Counted from the first letter of the stretch, positions 25,008 to 34,956 are shown. The stretch is DNA of 45,910 nucleotides from Azoarcus sp. (GCA_031289095.1 JAITQD010000027.1:1-45910), one strand, 5' to 3'. Notes: generated by a model from the sequence alone, not told the origin. Numbers and translations: made by a program.

Positions 25008-26009
25008 ATGAAGATTCTGGTCATCGAAGACACCGTTACCAGCGCCACTGTGGTGTGCGGCTGGCTGACTGGCATGGGACTGACTGCCTTGCACGCGGCC
25101 AACGGAGAAGCCGGGCTGGAGATGTTCGGGAGCGAGCGGCCCGATTTGATCCTGCTGGATATCATCATGCCGGGGATGGATGGCTTCGAGGTCGCGCGCC
25201 ACATTCGTGCACAGGAAAAAGACAACTGGACACCGATCATTTTCCTGACCGCCCGCGCCGATGAAAAAGACTTGCAGCGCGCTATCGAGGCCGGTGGCGA
25301 TGACTACATCATCAAGCCGGTTTCCGAGATCGTGCTGAAGGCCAAGATCAACGCCGTGTACCGGATGGCGCAGATGCGTGACGCGCTGTGCCAGGTCAAG
25401 AGCAAACTCGAAAAGGCCAACCGGGAGCTGCAACGCCTGTCTTCAATCGACGGTCTTACCGGCATCGCCAACCGGCGCTGCTTCGACGAGGTTCTGCTGC
25501 GCGAATGGCGGCGCTGTTCGCGTTCGTCCTCGCCGCTGTCACTCCTGATGCTCGATGTCGATCTGTTCAAGTTGTTCAACGACCACTATGGGCACCAGAT
25601 GGGCGACGAATGTCTCAAAATCGTGGCTCACACCCTGGTGGAAACCACGCAGCGCCCGAACGACATGGTGACGCGCTACGGTGGCGAGGAATTCGCCACG
25701 ATCCTGCCCGAAACCGACGCCGGGGGGGCGCTGGCGGTCGCCGAGGCGATGCGCGCCGGCATCGAAGGCTTGCGGATCGACCACGCCTGGTCGTCGGTCA
25801 TGCAGGCGGTGACGATCAGCGTCGGGGTGGCCTGTGTCATTCCGCCCCGCGACGGCGAGGCGGGCATTCCCGCGCTCATCAAGGCCGCTGACGATGCCCT
25901 CTACCGCGCCAAGGAAGGAGGACGCAACCAAGTCAAGATGTCTCAGGGCGTGATCCGGGTGGCCGGGCCGGGCATGGCGAACATAGGCGTGCTACCGCCC
26001 CGGCTCTGA
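25008..26009 (+). CDS. Response regulator with GGDEF diguanylate cyclase domain
   Basis: The 333-residue protein is a PleD/WspR-like regulator. Its receiver domain (residues 1-118) has phospho-acceptor Asp51 in LLDIIMPG, Thr81 and Lys103. A short coiled linker leads to a GGDEF domain (residues 145-320) with the active GGEEF at 225-229 and an inhibitory I-site RPND at 216-219. It should make cyclic di-GMP from GTP when phosphorylated, with product inhibition. No histidine kinase lies beside it. The start at ATG 25008 fits the receiver domain. In this window c-di-GMP could link the flagellar and exopolysaccharide genes, but that is inference. Confidence 0.92.
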   Translation: MKILVIEDTVTSATVVCGWLTGMGLTALHAANGEAGLEMFGSERPDLILLDIIMPGMDGFEVARHIRAQEKDNWTPIIFLTARADEKDLQRAIEAGGDDYIIKPVSEIVLKAKINAVYRMAQMRDALCQVKSKLEKANRELQRLSSIDGLTGIANRRCFDEVLLREWRRCSRSSSPLSLLMLDVDLFKLFNDHYGHQMGDECLKIVAHTLVETTQRPNDMVTRYGGEEFATILPETDAGGALAVAEAMRAGIEGLRIDHAWSSVMQAVTISVGVACVIPPRDGEAGIPALIKAADDALYRAKEGGRNQVKMSQGVIRVAGPGMANIGVLPPRL

Positions 26010-26023
26010 GACGGGAGATTTTT

Positions 26024-26797
26024 CTAGAACGTATCTTTCCACGCCCGCAGGGCGGCGAGGCATGCCAGCGCATCGGGTGGCCGGCTGCCGTCGTGGGCGC
26101 TTACGGCGGCGGTGACGCCCGCTTCGCCGGTGCGCAGGAATGGGTTGACCGCCCGCTCGATGGCGATCGTGCTCGGCAGCGTGGGTTTGCCCTGCGCGCG
26201 CAGGGTTTTGCAGTGCGCGGCATAGCGGTCACGGGCGGCGTTCTCCGGCTCGACGGCGCGGGAGAAGGCGAGATTGGCCAGCGTGTATTCGTGGGCGCAG
26301 TACACACGGGTGTCGTCGTCGAGGCGGGCAAGACGGGCGAGGGCGCATTCAAGGTCGGCGGGACTCCCCTCAAAGATGCGCCCGCAGCCTGCCGAGAACA
26401 GCGTGTCACCGCAAAACAGCCTGCCTTGACCGAGATAGGCGACGTGCCCACGCGTATGGCCAGCCACGCCAAGCACTTGCAAATCGAAATCCAGTGGAAC
26501 AAGGGCGATGCGGTCGCCGTCTTCCACCGGGTGATCCACGCTGGCGATGTCGTCCTTGCGCGGGCCGTAGACCGGGGTCGATGGATAGCGAGCGACGATT
26601 TCCGCGACGCCGCCGGTGTGGTCGGCATGGTGATGAGTGAGCAGGATGGCGACGGGCGTGAGCGCCGCCTGTTGCAACGCAGCGAGCGCTGGCGCGGCTT
26701 CGCCCGGATCGACGAGTGCGGCGTGGCGGCCATCGTCGATCAGCCAGATGTAATTGTCGCGGGCGAAAGGAAGCGGAGTGACTGTAAGTCTGGGCAT
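26024..26797 (-). CDS. gloB: Hydroxyacylglutathione hydrolase (glyoxalase II)
   Basis: The 257-residue metallo-beta-lactamase-fold protein has THHHADHTGG as the dinuclear metal site, further ligands in GHTRGHVAY and CGDTLFSAGCGRIFEG, and a C-terminal HAGH domain (CAHEYTLANLAF, RAVNPFLR). It hydrolyses S-lactoylglutathione to lactate and glutathione in the cytoplasm, the second step of methylglyoxal detoxification. The ATG at 26797 gives the normal family length. The divergent methyltransferase and rnhA beside it form an arrangement common in betaproteobacteria. Confidence 0.93.
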   Translation of the reverse strand: MPRLTVTPLPFARDNYIWLIDDGRHAALVDPGEAAPALAALQQAALTPVAILLTHHHADHTGGVAEIVARYPSTPVYGPRKDDIASVDHPVEDGDRIALVPLDFDLQVLGVAGHTRGHVAYLGQGRLFCGDTLFSAGCGRIFEGSPADLECALARLARLDDDTRVYCAHEYTLANLAFSRAVEPENAARDRYAAHCKTLRAQGKPTLPSTIAIERAVNPFLRTGEAGVTAAVSAHDGSRPPDALACLAALRAWKDTF

Positions 26798-26854
26798 GGC
26801 GGCAAAGGACAGCGGCGGTGGATAAAAACAGCATGATGCCCTATACCCGCTATC

Positions 26855-27685
26855 ATGATGGACTGTCACTGCTGTTTCGTCACCGCCTTGAACACTGAAC
26901 CGAACTCCTCGCCCGACGCAAGAGCCTGGCTGCAAACTCCGCTTGGTGAGTATTTCGTTGCGTGGGAACGGGCGCGGCTCGATGTCATGCTTGCTGACAT
27001 TTTTGGCTACAACGCGCTCCAGCTCGGGCTCGCCAACCTGGATTTGCTGCGGGCCAACCGCATGCCGCTGCATGTCTGCGCCACGCGCACGCTATCGGCG
27101 GGCGATGAGTCCGGACAGACCGCCAGGGTGATGGTGATGGCCGAAGACGCCTCGCTGCCATTCGCCAGCGCCAGCATCGACTTGGTGGTGTTGGCCCACG
27201 TGCTCGAATTTTCCGCTTCGCCGCACCATGTCCTGCGCGAAGTCGAGCGCGTACTGGTGGCCGAGGGAAGTGTCGTGATCTGCGGTTTCAATCCCTACAG
27301 CCTGTGGGGGGGCTGGCGTCACCGCCGCTGCGCGCGCGCGAGTGCGCAATGGCCGTGGAACGGGCAGTATCTTTCCTCGCCGCGTGTGCGCGACTGGCTG
27401 AGTCTGCTCGGTTTCGAGGTGCAGTCCAACCAGTTCGGCTGCTATGTGCCGGCGGTGAGCCACCCTGAATGGCTGGCGCGCTGGAAATGGCTCGACCGCA
27501 TCGGACGGCGCTGGTGGCCAGTGTGCGGCGCGGCTTGGATCATGCACGGTGTCAAGCGCGTGGCGGGCGCGCGGCTGATCCAGCCAAACTGGCGGGAAAA
27601 GCGCGTCCGCGCCAAGACCCTGTCGCCTGTCGCCCGCAAGCTGGGCGATGTCGTCAAGAGAACCGGAGAAACATGGAAGTCATAG
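26855..27685 (+). CDS. Class I SAM-dependent methyltransferase of the gloB-rnhA neighbourhood
   Basis: The 276-residue protein has a Methyltransf_11-like core: [28 protein letters not shown], then [24 protein letters not shown]. The N-terminal GxGxG motif I is not obvious, and the first half is atypical, which is usual for this small family next to rnhA. Substrate and role are unknown. The end overlaps the start of rnhA by 13 bp, so the two are translationally coupled. The start is uncertain: ATGs at 26855 and 26858, or a later TTG near [10 protein letters not shown], are all possible. Confidence 0.75.
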   Translation: MMDCHCCFVTALNTEPNSSPDARAWLQTPLGEYFVAWERARLDVMLADIFGYNALQLGLANLDLLRANRMPLHVCATRTLSAGDESGQTARVMVMAEDASLPFASASIDLVVLAHVLEFSASPHHVLREVERVLVAEGSVVICGFNPYSLWGGWRHRRCARASAQWPWNGQYLSSPRVRDWLSLLGFEVQSNQFGCYVPAVSHPEWLARWKWLDRIGRRWWPVCGAAWIMHGVKRVAGARLIQPNWREKRVRAKTLSPVARKLGDVVKRTGETWKS

Positions 27686-28158
27686 ACATTTATACCGACG
27701 GCGCGTGCAGCGGCAACCCCGGCCCCGGCGGCTGGGGCGCAATCCTGCGCAGCGGCGCGCACGAAAAAGAAATCTGGGGCGGCGAGCCGCAGACTACCAA
27801 CAACCGCATGGAAATCCTTGCGGTCATCCGCGCCCTCGAACAGCTCAAGCGTGAGGTGAGGGTGCGAGTGCACACTGACAGCCAATACGTGCAGAAAGGC
27901 ATCTCGGAGTGGATTCACGGCTGGAAAGCGCGTGGCTGGATGACCGCAGGCAAGACGCCAGTGAAAAACGCCGATCTCTGGCGCGCCCTCGACGAAATTG
28001 CCGCGCGCTACAAAATCGAGTGGCTATGGGTCAAGGGGCACGCCGGGCACGTCGACAACGAGCGGGCCGACGCGCTTGCCCGGCGCGGCGTCGAAGCCGC
28101 GCGTGTTGGCGCGGCGGGCGGACGCGCTTCTGAAAGCGCTACGCAACTCGCCAGGTGA
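27673..28158 (+). CDS. rnhA: Ribonuclease HI with a repeat-derived C-terminal tail
   Basis: The 161-residue protein has the full RNase HI set: [16 protein letters not shown] (first catalytic Asp), [12 protein letters not shown] (Glu), HTDSQYV (Asp) and [11 protein letters not shown] (last Asp). It degrades the RNA strand of RNA-DNA hybrids. The ATG at 27673 has a GGAG ribosome site. The normal fold ends about residue 145. The last 17 or so residues (from [11 protein letters not shown] to QLAR) are encoded by the first copy of a 103-bp tandem repeat, so this tail was probably gained by repeat insertion and is unlikely to be functional. Confidence 0.93.
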   Translation: MEVIDIYTDGACSGNPGPGGWGAILRSGAHEKEIWGGEPQTTNNRMEILAVIRALEQLKREVRVRVHTDSQYVQKGISEWIHGWKARGWMTAGKTPVKNADLWRALDEIAARYKIEWLWVKGHAGHVDNERADALARRGVEAARVGAAGGRASESATQLAR

Positions 28159-28210
28159 AAGGCCCTTCGGGCGCGTGACCGTAGCCCGCTTGACGGAACG
28201 TCGCCCCCCC
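28108..28210. repeat. 103-bp tandem repeat, copy 1 (overlaps the 3' end of rnhA)
   Basis: This unit begins GGCGCGGCGGGCGG and is followed directly by a second copy with only scattered differences. It contains a hairpin (GCGCTT-CTGA-AAGCGC, 28124-28139) and a second small stem (GCCC-TTC-GGGC). The first half codes for the last residues and stop of rnhA. It behaves like an intergenic palindromic repeat element that has invaded the gene end. Confidence 0.88.
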
Positions 28211-28312
28211 GGCGCGGCGGGCGGACGCGCTTCTGAAAGCGCTACGCCACGCGTCAGGTGAAAGGCCCTTCGGGCGCGTGGCCGTAACCCGCTCGACGAA
28301 CGTCGCCCCTCC
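28211..28312. repeat. 103-bp tandem repeat, copy 2
   Basis: This copy starts with the same GGCGCGGCGGGCGG run, repeats the hairpin at 28227-28242 and ends in GAACGTCGCCCC with a 1-bp deletion relative to copy 1. On the opposite strand both copies can be read as [11 protein letters not shown] followed soon by a stop, which may be chance or an old gene remnant. Confidence 0.88.
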
Positions 28313-28337
28313 GGCGAGCTTGCGGGCGACGTTTATT
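28299..28337 (+). terminator. Hairpin with a 10-bp stem, probable rnhA terminator
   Basis: AACGTCGCCC (28299-28308) pairs perfectly with GGGCGACGTT (28324-28333) across a 15-nt loop and is followed by TATT. The left arm is the end of repeat copy 2. It can stop plus-strand transcription from rnhA, though the T-tract is short. Confidence 0.5.
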
Positions 28338-28378
28338 CAGTGGCCCAGACAAGACGGCCACAGTCAGACTCGATCTTC

Positions 28379-28394
28379 GCGCTTTCAGAAGCGC
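28379..28394. repeat. Third, inverted copy of the repeat hairpin
   Basis: GCGCTT-TCAG-AAGCGC followed by GCCCGCCCACCGCC is the reverse complement of the first 30 or so bases of the tandem unit. The array is therefore two direct copies plus one inverted partial copy, ending 30 bp before the DUF2863 gene. Confidence 0.75.
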
Positions 28395-28424
28395 GCCCGC
28401 CCACCGCCCCCCGGTGCGGTGTGC

Positions 28425-29591
28425 TCAGTGCAGGTGACGCGGAATTTGCCCGGCTTCGGACTCGGGCATTTCAGCGTGCACGACTTCGCCCTCGGGCGAG
28501 GGGTAGAGCGGTGCGCCACAGTCGTCGCAGTATTCGAGCGGGAAGCGGTGTTCGAGCGCCTTGACCACGCCGACGCCGCATTCGCGCAAGACGCTCTCGA
28601 TTTCCGCCGGTGCGTCGATGGCGTCGTCTTCAGCGCCCAGAAGCGGCCAGACCACGCCATGAACGACTTCGTCATTGTCCGAGAGCGTGAAGCCGATCCG
28701 GTATTCCTCGACCTGCTCGTCCCAGAACGGCGCGATGATCGCGCGCAGCTTGACCACCGGCACGTCGAGCGAGGTGACGAGGAAAGCGACCGATGCGCGC
28801 ACCGAGTAGGAACGGCTGGTCTTGTCGGCATCGCGGCAAGCAGCGAAATAGGATTCGGGCAGCACGAATTCGAGCGCGCAGCCGGGCAGCAGCGGCGCAA
28901 GGCAACCGCCGCCCTGGCTTCGCCATTGTTCCAGCGTCTCGGTGCGGCTGCCGGCGGTTTCCTGCCAGCGGAAAACGGCCCCATTGCGTGGCGCCGCAAC
29001 CGCCGCCAGCAGGTAACGGGTGTCGGAAAGGAATTGCGTCGTCTCCGGCATATTGTCGATGTCGATGTGCAGATCCTTGTCTTCGATCGCGGCGCGGCCC
29101 AGCAGCGCGGCGAAGCTGGCGGTGGCGCAATAGCCTTGCGGCAACTGGTCGGGGCTGTAGAGAAAATCGGCCAGTGCGACCCGGGTGTTCTGGGCGAGGA
29201 CGTGGGCGCGCAGGTGTACGCGCAGGTTGGCGAGCGTTGCAGCGGGCAGGGCGCGGGCGGGAATGCGGAAGCGCGACCATGCCAGCACTGGCGCTGCGAT
29301 GAAAACGACGTCGTGATTGTCGCCGAGGCCGGGAGACTCGGTGCGCGACTCGATGGCGTCCGCGAGTTCGTCGTAGCCGGGGCTGCCACGGTTGAACGCC
29401 TGATCAAGCGCGGTGTCGAGCGTGTCCTCGTCGTCGTGGGCGAGCGTCGCGTCGATGGCCGTGGCGAGCCGTTCTTCCCAGTAGCGATCTTCGATCCGGC
29501 AGCAGGATTCGGCAAGGCCGCCCGCCAGCCACAGGAGTTCTTCGGCGTGGCGGCCAATGCCGCCGCGACGCTTGCTGCGCGATCGTTTCAT
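28425..29591 (-). CDS. DUF2863-family protein
   Basis: The 388-residue protein starts with a strongly basic MKRSRSKRRGGIGRHAEELL and continues as a mostly acidic, soluble chain with no signal peptide or membrane helix. Near the C-terminus is a zinc-ribbon-like CDDCGAPLYPSPEGEVVHAEMP. This pattern matches DUF2863, a family I know mainly from betaproteobacteria with no established function. The ATG at 29591 is preferred over one at 29615, because it starts at the conserved basic segment and has GGA upstream. It points toward rnhA, with the 103-bp repeats between them. Confidence 0.8.
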   Translation of the reverse strand: MKRSRSKRRGGIGRHAEELLWLAGGLAESCCRIEDRYWEERLATAIDATLAHDDEDTLDTALDQAFNRGSPGYDELADAIESRTESPGLGDNHDVVFIAAPVLAWSRFRIPARALPAATLANLRVHLRAHVLAQNTRVALADFLYSPDQLPQGYCATASFAALLGRAAIEDKDLHIDIDNMPETTQFLSDTRYLLAAVAAPRNGAVFRWQETAGSRTETLEQWRSQGGGCLAPLLPGCALEFVLPESYFAACRDADKTSRSYSVRASVAFLVTSLDVPVVKLRAIIAPFWDEQVEEYRIGFTLSDNDEVVHGVVWPLLGAEDDAIDAPAEIESVLRECGVGVVKALEHRFPLEYCDDCGAPLYPSPEGEVVHAEMPESEAGQIPRHLH

Positions 29592-29641
29592 ATCGGGTTC
29601 CGTTTGAGGAAACATAGCATTCTAGCGCAGCCCGGCATGGC

Positions 29642-30478
29642 TCAAAACTCCACCTCGATGCGCACCGTCTGCATGATGGTGGCGGAGATTTCCTCAATCG
29701 ACTTGGTCGTCGAATCGAGCCAGCGGATGTTTTCGCGCCGCATCAGCTTCTGCGCGGCATCAATCTCGTAGCGGCAGTTATCAATACTGGCGTAATGGCT
29801 ATTGGGGCGGCGTTCCTGGCGGATTTGCGCCAGCCGTTCAGGGGCGATCGACAGCCCGAACAACTTGCCGCGAAAGCCGTGCAGTTCGCCGGGCAGCTTG
29901 TTGCGCTCGAAGTCCTCCGGAATCAACGGGTAATTCGCGGCCTTGACCCCAAACTGCATCGCCAGATAGAGGCTCGTCGGCGTTTTGCCGGAGCGCGACA
30001 CGCCGACGAGGATCACGTCGGCGGCGATCAGGTCGGTGGCGCTGGAGACGCCGTCGTCGTGCGTCATCGCAAAATTGATCGCCTCGATGCGTTTTTTGTA
30101 GTCGTTGCTTTCGGCAACGCCGTGGAAGCGTCCGACAGTGTGGGTGGAGTGCTGCCCGAGCTCGCTTTCCAGCGGTTCGATGAAACGCTCAAAAAGGTCG
30201 AGAAAGAGGGCGCTGTCGCGCGCCTCGCGCAGCGCCGCCACCGTCTCCGGGTTGACCAGGCTGCTGAACACGATCGGGCGGCGTCCGGTGTCGCGGGCGG
30301 TTTCGAGAATCTGGCGGGCGCAGCCGTGCGCCTTGGCGACGTCGTCGACGAAAGGCATACGCACCTGATGGAAACGGGTGGCGGGAAACTGCGCCAGCAG
30401 GCTGTGGCCGAGCGTCTCCGCAGTGATGCCAGTGCCATCGGAGACAAAAAACACCGTGCGGGTCGAAAGGTCGCTCAT
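29642..30478 (-). CDS. ppsR: PEP synthetase regulatory protein (ADP-dependent kinase/phosphorylase)
   Basis: The 278-residue protein belongs to the DUF299/PpsR family: [24 protein letters not shown] at the start, the P-loop [15 protein letters not shown] near residues 155-168, and the conserved NYPLIPED. It switches PEP synthase off by ADP-dependent phosphorylation of a Thr next to the catalytic His, and on again by Pi-dependent dephosphorylation. It is divergent from ppsA, its substrate, with 150 bp between them, the usual arrangement. The ATG at 30478 fits the family start. Confidence 0.94.
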   Translation of the reverse strand: MSDLSTRTVFFVSDGTGITAETLGHSLLAQFPATRFHQVRMPFVDDVAKAHGCARQILETARDTGRRPIVFSSLVNPETVAALREARDSALFLDLFERFIEPLESELGQHSTHTVGRFHGVAESNDYKKRIEAINFAMTHDDGVSSATDLIAADVILVGVSRSGKTPTSLYLAMQFGVKAANYPLIPEDFERNKLPGELHGFRGKLFGLSIAPERLAQIRQERRPNSHYASIDNCRYEIDAAQKLMRRENIRWLDSTTKSIEEISATIMQTVRIEVEF

Positions 30479-30628
30479 GGGTTGGGTTTGATCGTATCGA
30501 GGTTGAAAGGAACGGAGAAAAAGCAGCAAGACGGAATGGATATTGGGGCAAACCCTGTTGTGCGCATGACCAGCCTTTACCGTAAAATCCACATTTTGCT
30601 TTTTCTGAGCGAATTCCGGAAGCCACTC

Positions 30629-33007
30629 ATGACCCGTTACGTCATTCCCTTCACAGAACTTCGGATGTCCGACGTCGATAAAGTCGGCGGCAAGAACGCA
30701 TCCCTTGGCGAAATGATCAGCCAGTTACCGTCGAGCGTGCGCGTGCCGGGCGGTTTCGCCACCACGGCGGACGCATTCCGCGAGTTCCTGGCCTACGGAG
30801 GTCTGTCGCAGCGGATCAACGCTACGCTCGATACGCTCAACGTCGATGATGTCGACGTGCTCGCCCGCACCGGCGCGCAAATCCGGCAATGGATTGTCGA
30901 TACCCCATTCCCGCCCGCCTTCGAGGCCGAAATCGAAGCGGCCTACAACCACGTCGCCGCCGGCGCGGACGGCGGCAGCTTCGCCGTACGATCCTCCGCC
31001 ACTGCCGAAGACTTGCCGGACGCCTCCTTTGCCGGGCAACAGGAAACCTTCCTCAACATCCACGGCTACGTCAACATCCTGCACGCGATGAAAGAAGTAT
31101 TCGCATCGCTCTACAACGACCGCGCCATCGCCTACCGCGTGCACAAGGGCTACACCCACGCCGAAGTGGCGCTCTCGGCCGGGGTGCAGCGCATGGTGCG
31201 CTCCGACACGGGCGTATCGGGGGTGATGTTCTCGCTCGATACCGAATCCGGCTTCAAGGACGTGGTGTTCGTCACCGCCTCCTACGGCCTGGGTGAAACC
31301 GTGGTGCAGGGGGCGGTGAACCCGGACGAGTTCTACGTCCACAAGCCGATGCTGGCCCAGGGCCGTCCGGCGGTCGTGCGGCGCAACCTTGGCTCCAAGC
31401 TCATCAAAATGGTCTTCGCCGACGCACGCGAGGCCGGCAGATCGGTGCGCACCGTAGACGTGCCCGAAGCCGATCGCGTCCGCTTCGCGCTCACCGACGA
31501 AGACGTGCTGGAACTGGCGCGCTACGCCGTCATCATCGAAAAGCACTATGGCCGTCCGATGGACGTCGAATGGGGCAAGGACGGTGAGGACGGCAAGCTC
31601 TACATCCTCCAGGCGCGCCCTGAAACGGTGAAAAGCCAGAGTTCCGGCCTGGTGATGGAAAAATTCCGTCTCAAGGAAAGCGGCGAAGCGGTCATCCGCG
31701 GTCGCGCCATCGGCCAGAAAATCGGCGCGGGCATAGTGCGGATCGTCGCCGACGCCTCTGAAATGAGTCGCGTCCAGGCGGGCGACATCCTTGTTACCGA
31801 CATGACCGACCCGAACTGGGAGCCGGTGATGAAGCGCGCCAGCGCCATCGTCACCAACCGTGGCGGGCGCACCTGCCACGCCGCGATCATCGCGCGCGAA
31901 CTGGGCATTCCCGCCATCGTCGGCTGCGGCAACGCCACCGACCTGCTGGCCGAAGGCGACGAAGCCACTGTCTCCTGCGCCGAAGGCGACACCGGCTACG
32001 TTTATCGCGGGCGGCTCGCGTTTGAAGTCACCTCCACCGACATGGGCAATCTGCCCAAGCTGCCGGTAAAGATCATGATGAACGTGGGCAATCCCGAACT
32101 CGCCTTCGAGTTCGCGCAAATACCCAATGGCGGCGTCGGGTTGGCGCGGCTGGAATTCGTCATCAACAACATGATCGGCATCCACCCCAAGGCAATTCTC
32201 GAAATCGACCAGGCGCCGGCCTCGCTACGCGAAGACATCCTTCTGCGCGCTCGTGGCTATGCCAATCCGCGCCAATTCTTCATCGACAAACTGGCCGAGG
32301 GCGTCGCCACCATTGCCGCCGCCTTCTATCCCAAGCCGGTCATCGTGCGCATGTCCGACTTCAAATCGAACGAATACCGCAAGCTCTTGGGCGGATCAAT
32401 CTACGAGCCGGAAGAAGAAAACCCCATGCTCGGCTTCCGTGGCGCGTCGCGCTACGTCGCCGCCAGCTTCCGCAGTTGCTTCGAGCTTGAATGCGCGGCG
32501 ATGAAAAAAGTGAGGAACGACATCGGCCTCACCAACGTGCAGATCATGATTCCCTTTGTGCGCACCCTTGCCGAAGCCGAGGGTGTCGTCAACCTGCTGG
32601 CCGAACAAGGACTCAAGCGGGGGGAGGGCGATCTCAAGCTCATCATGATGTGCGAGATTCCTTCCAATGCGCTGTTGGCCGAACATTTCCTCCAGCATTT
32701 CGACGGCTTCTCCATCGGCTCCAACGACCTGACCCAGCTCACCCTGGGGTTGGATCGTGATTCGGGGCTGGTCGCGCAGTCTTTTGACGAACGCGATCCC
32801 GCCGTCAAGGTGCTGTTGTCGCAAGCCATCCAGACCGCCAACCGGCTTGGAAAATACGTTGGCATCTGCGGGCAGGGGCCGTCCGACCACGCCGATTTCG
32901 CCGCCTGGCTGATGCAGGAAGGCATTCAGACCATTTCGCTCAATCCGGACACGGTGGTGTCGACCTGGCTCAAGCTAGCGGAGATCGCCAACGGGGAAGG
33001 CAAATAA
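30629..33007 (+). CDS. ppsA: Phosphoenolpyruvate synthase
   Basis: The 792-residue enzyme has the three expected parts: an N-terminal ATP-binding domain ([39 protein letters not shown]), a swivelling phosphohistidine domain with the catalytic His in [19 protein letters not shown], and a C-terminal PEP/pyruvate barrel ([41 protein letters not shown]). It converts pyruvate and ATP to PEP, AMP and phosphate for gluconeogenesis. The Thr before the catalytic His is the known target of PpsR, which is encoded divergently. A hairpin with a T-run follows the stop. Confidence 0.96.
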   Translation: MTRYVIPFTELRMSDVDKVGGKNASLGEMISQLPSSVRVPGGFATTADAFREFLAYGGLSQRINATLDTLNVDDVDVLARTGAQIRQWIVDTPFPPAFEAEIEAAYNHVAAGADGGSFAVRSSATAEDLPDASFAGQQETFLNIHGYVNILHAMKEVFASLYNDRAIAYRVHKGYTHAEVALSAGVQRMVRSDTGVSGVMFSLDTESGFKDVVFVTASYGLGETVVQGAVNPDEFYVHKPMLAQGRPAVVRRNLGSKLIKMVFADAREAGRSVRTVDVPEADRVRFALTDEDVLELARYAVIIEKHYGRPMDVEWGKDGEDGKLYILQARPETVKSQSSGLVMEKFRLKESGEAVIRGRAIGQKIGAGIVRIVADASEMSRVQAGDILVTDMTDPNWEPVMKRASAIVTNRGGRTCHAAIIARELGIPAIVGCGNATDLLAEGDEATVSCAEGDTGYVYRGRLAFEVTSTDMGNLPKLPVKIMMNVGNPELAFEFAQIPNGGVGLARLEFVINNMIGIHPKAILEIDQAPASLREDILLRARGYANPRQFFIDKLAEGVATIAAAFYPKPVIVRMSDFKSNEYRKLLGGSIYEPEEENPMLGFRGASRYVAASFRSCFELECAAMKKVRNDIGLTNVQIMIPFVRTLAEAEGVVNLLAEQGLKRGEGDLKLIMMCEIPSNALLAEHFLQHFDGFSIGSNDLTQLTLGLDRDSGLVAQSFDERDPAVKVLLSQAIQTANRLGKYVGICGQGPSDHADFAAWLMQEGIQTISLNPDTVVSTWLKLAEIANGEGK

Positions 33008-33048
33008 CGCCGCCTGAAAGAAACCGCGCCGGACTGCGCTTTGCCGCC

Positions 33049-33075
33049 CGCGCGCATGATGGCGCGCGACTTTTT
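33049..33075 (+). terminator. Intrinsic terminator of ppsA
   Basis: CGCGCGC and GCGCGCG (7-bp stem, 6-nt loop) are followed by AC and five Ts, 42 bp after the ppsA stop. Confidence 0.75.
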
Positions 33076-33091
33076 GCAGAATGACGGCTGT

Positions 33092-33115
33092 GGCGGCGCT
33101 GCTTTGGGCGCCGCC
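33092..33115. terminator. Second hairpin between convergent ppsA and ettA
   Basis: GGCGGCGC and GCGCCGCC form an 8-bp stem with an 8-nt loop, just downstream of the ettA stop on the minus strand. No T-run follows, so it may be a weak terminator or a stabiliser of the ettA mRNA end. Confidence 0.4.
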
Positions 33116-33136
33116 TCCCGCTCCTGACGGCTTCCA

Positions 33137-34801
33137 CTAGCGCACGATGGGTTTGTAGCGTATCCGTTTCGGCTTTGCGCCTTCTTCGCCCAGGCGTTTT
33201 TTCTTGTCGGCTTCGTATTCTTGGTAATTGCCGGCGAAGAGCGTCCATTGTGAATCGCCTTCGGCGGCCAGGATGTGGGTGGCGATGCGATCCAGAAACC
33301 AGCGGTCGTGCGAGATGATGAGCGCGACACCGGCGAATTCCAGCAGGGCGTCTTCGAGTGCGCGCAGGGTTTCTACGTCGAGGTCGTTGGAGGGTTCGTC
33401 GAGCAGCAGGACGTTGCCGCCCGTCATCAGGGTTTTGGCGAGGTGCAGTCGCCCGCGCTCGCCGCCGGAGAGTTTGCCGACCTGCTTGCCTTGATCCGCG
33501 CCCTTGAAGTTGAAGCGGCCTATGTAGGCGCGGCTCTGCATCTCGAACTTGCCGATGGTGAGGATGTCGCGGCTTTCGGCGAGTTCTTCAAATACGGTTT
33601 TGTCGCCGTCGAGGCAGTCGCGGGATTGGTCGACGTAGGCAATCTTGACGGTGGGGCCGACGATGACTTCGCCGGTATCGGGCTTTTCCTGCCCGGTGAT
33701 CATTTTGAACAGGGTCGATTTGCCCGCGCCGTTGGGGCCGATGATGCCGACAATTGCGCCCGGCGGTACGGCGAAGCTCAGGCTATCCATCAGCAGTTTG
33801 TCGCCGAACGCTTTGGTGACGCCGTTGAATTCGATGACCTTGTCGCCGAGACGTTCACCGACGGGAATGAAGATTTCCTGCGTCTCGTTGCGCTTTTGGT
33901 ATTCAAAATTCGACATTTCTTCAAAACGTTGCAGGCGCGCCCTGGATTTGGCCTGGCGCGCCTTGGGGTTGGCGCGCACCCATTCCAGTTCCTGCTTCAT
34001 GGCTTTCATGTGGGCGTCGATCTGTTTTTGTTCTTGTTCCAGCCGCGCTTCTTTTTGTTCCAGCCAGGAAGAGTAGTTGCCTTTCCAGGGAATGCCGTAG
34101 CCCCGGTCGAGTTCCAGTATCCATTCGGCGGCGTTGTCGAGGAAGTAGCGGTCGTGAGTGACGGCAACGACGGTGCCCGGAAAGCGCTGGAGGAATTGTT
34201 CCAGCCAGTCCACTGATTCGGCGTCGAGGTGGTTGGTGGGTTCGTCCAGCAGCAGCATGTCGGGTTTGGAAAGCAGCAGGCGGGCGAGGGCGACGCGGCG
34301 CTTTTCGCCGCCGGAGAGGTGGGCAATTTTCGCGTCCCACGGCGGTAGGCGCAGGGCGTCTGCGGCGATTTCCATCTGGGTCGCGGTGTCCGCGCCGGAG
34401 GTGGCGATAAGGGCTTCGAGCCGTGCTTGTTCTTCCGCGAGTTTGTCGAAGTCGGCGTCCGGTTCGGCGTAGGCGGCGTAGATGGCTTCGAGCCGGGTTT
34501 GCGCCGCCATGATTTCGCCCAGGGCCGCTTCTACTTCTTCGCGCACGGTTCTGGCGGGGTCAAGCTGCGGTTCTTGCGGTAGGTAGCCAATGGAGATGTT
34601 GGGCAGGCGTTGTACTTCGCCGTCGAATTCGGTTTCTACCCCGGCCATGATTTTCAGGACGGTGGATTTGCCCGCGCCGTTCAGCCCCAGAAGGCCGATT
34701 TTCGCGCCGGGAAAAAAGGAGAGCGAGATGTCTTTGATGATCTGGCGTCTGGGGGGCACGATTTTGCTCACGCGGAGCATGGACATGACGTATTGGGCCA
34801 T
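33137..34801 (-). CDS. ettA: Energy-dependent translational throttle protein EttA (ABC-F)
   Basis: The 554-residue soluble protein has two ABC cassettes with no membrane domain: GLNGAGKST and LSGGEKRRVALARLL in the first, GPNGAGKST and LSGGERGRLHLAKTL in the second, each with LLLDEP(T/S)N. Between them is the ABC-F linker rich in Lys, Gln and Arg, plus the arm typical of EttA (KGNYSSWLEQKEARLEQE). It binds the ribosomal E site and gates initiation according to ATP/ADP ratio. The ATG at 34801 (MAQYVMSMLRVSKIVPP) is the conserved family start, with AGGAA upstream. Confidence 0.94.
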   Translation of the reverse strand: MAQYVMSMLRVSKIVPPRRQIIKDISLSFFPGAKIGLLGLNGAGKSTVLKIMAGVETEFDGEVQRLPNISIGYLPQEPQLDPARTVREEVEAALGEIMAAQTRLEAIYAAYAEPDADFDKLAEEQARLEALIATSGADTATQMEIAADALRLPPWDAKIAHLSGGEKRRVALARLLLSKPDMLLLDEPTNHLDAESVDWLEQFLQRFPGTVVAVTHDRYFLDNAAEWILELDRGYGIPWKGNYSSWLEQKEARLEQEQKQIDAHMKAMKQELEWVRANPKARQAKSRARLQRFEEMSNFEYQKRNETQEIFIPVGERLGDKVIEFNGVTKAFGDKLLMDSLSFAVPPGAIVGIIGPNGAGKSTLFKMITGQEKPDTGEVIVGPTVKIAYVDQSRDCLDGDKTVFEELAESRDILTIGKFEMQSRAYIGRFNFKGADQGKQVGKLSGGERGRLHLAKTLMTGGNVLLLDEPSNDLDVETLRALEDALLEFAGVALIISHDRWFLDRIATHILAAEGDSQWTLFAGNYQEYEADKKKRLGEEGAKPKRIRYKPIVR

Positions 34802-34937
34802 GGGGATTTCCTGGAATTGTTGGCGTTGGGCCGGGCGGGCGCTGATGTTGCGACGGTTCAGGAGCGCGAGGATACAGGATGAGGAGGGTGGAGGTGGCGC
34901 GCGCGTTTGCGCCAGCAGATCAATGGGGCGCGAATGC

Positions 34938-34956
34938 GGGCGCGCGCAGCGCGCCC
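34938..34956. other. Perfect 8-bp hairpin downstream of the glycosyltransferase gene
   Basis: GGGCGCGC and GCGCGCCC with a GCA loop lie 37 bp beyond the stop of the minus-strand glycosyltransferase. No T-run follows on either strand. It probably marks the 3' end of the glycosylation operon. The remainder of 34802-34992 shows no gene. Confidence 0.35.

Noticed and set aside
28108-28312. CRISPR array
   Set aside because: Only two contiguous 103-bp units with no unique spacers between short repeats and no cas genes.
30725-32185. 486-codon minus-strand open frame opposite ppsA
   Set aside because: It is entirely inside ppsA, rich in His/Asp/Val from the complementary codons, without motifs.
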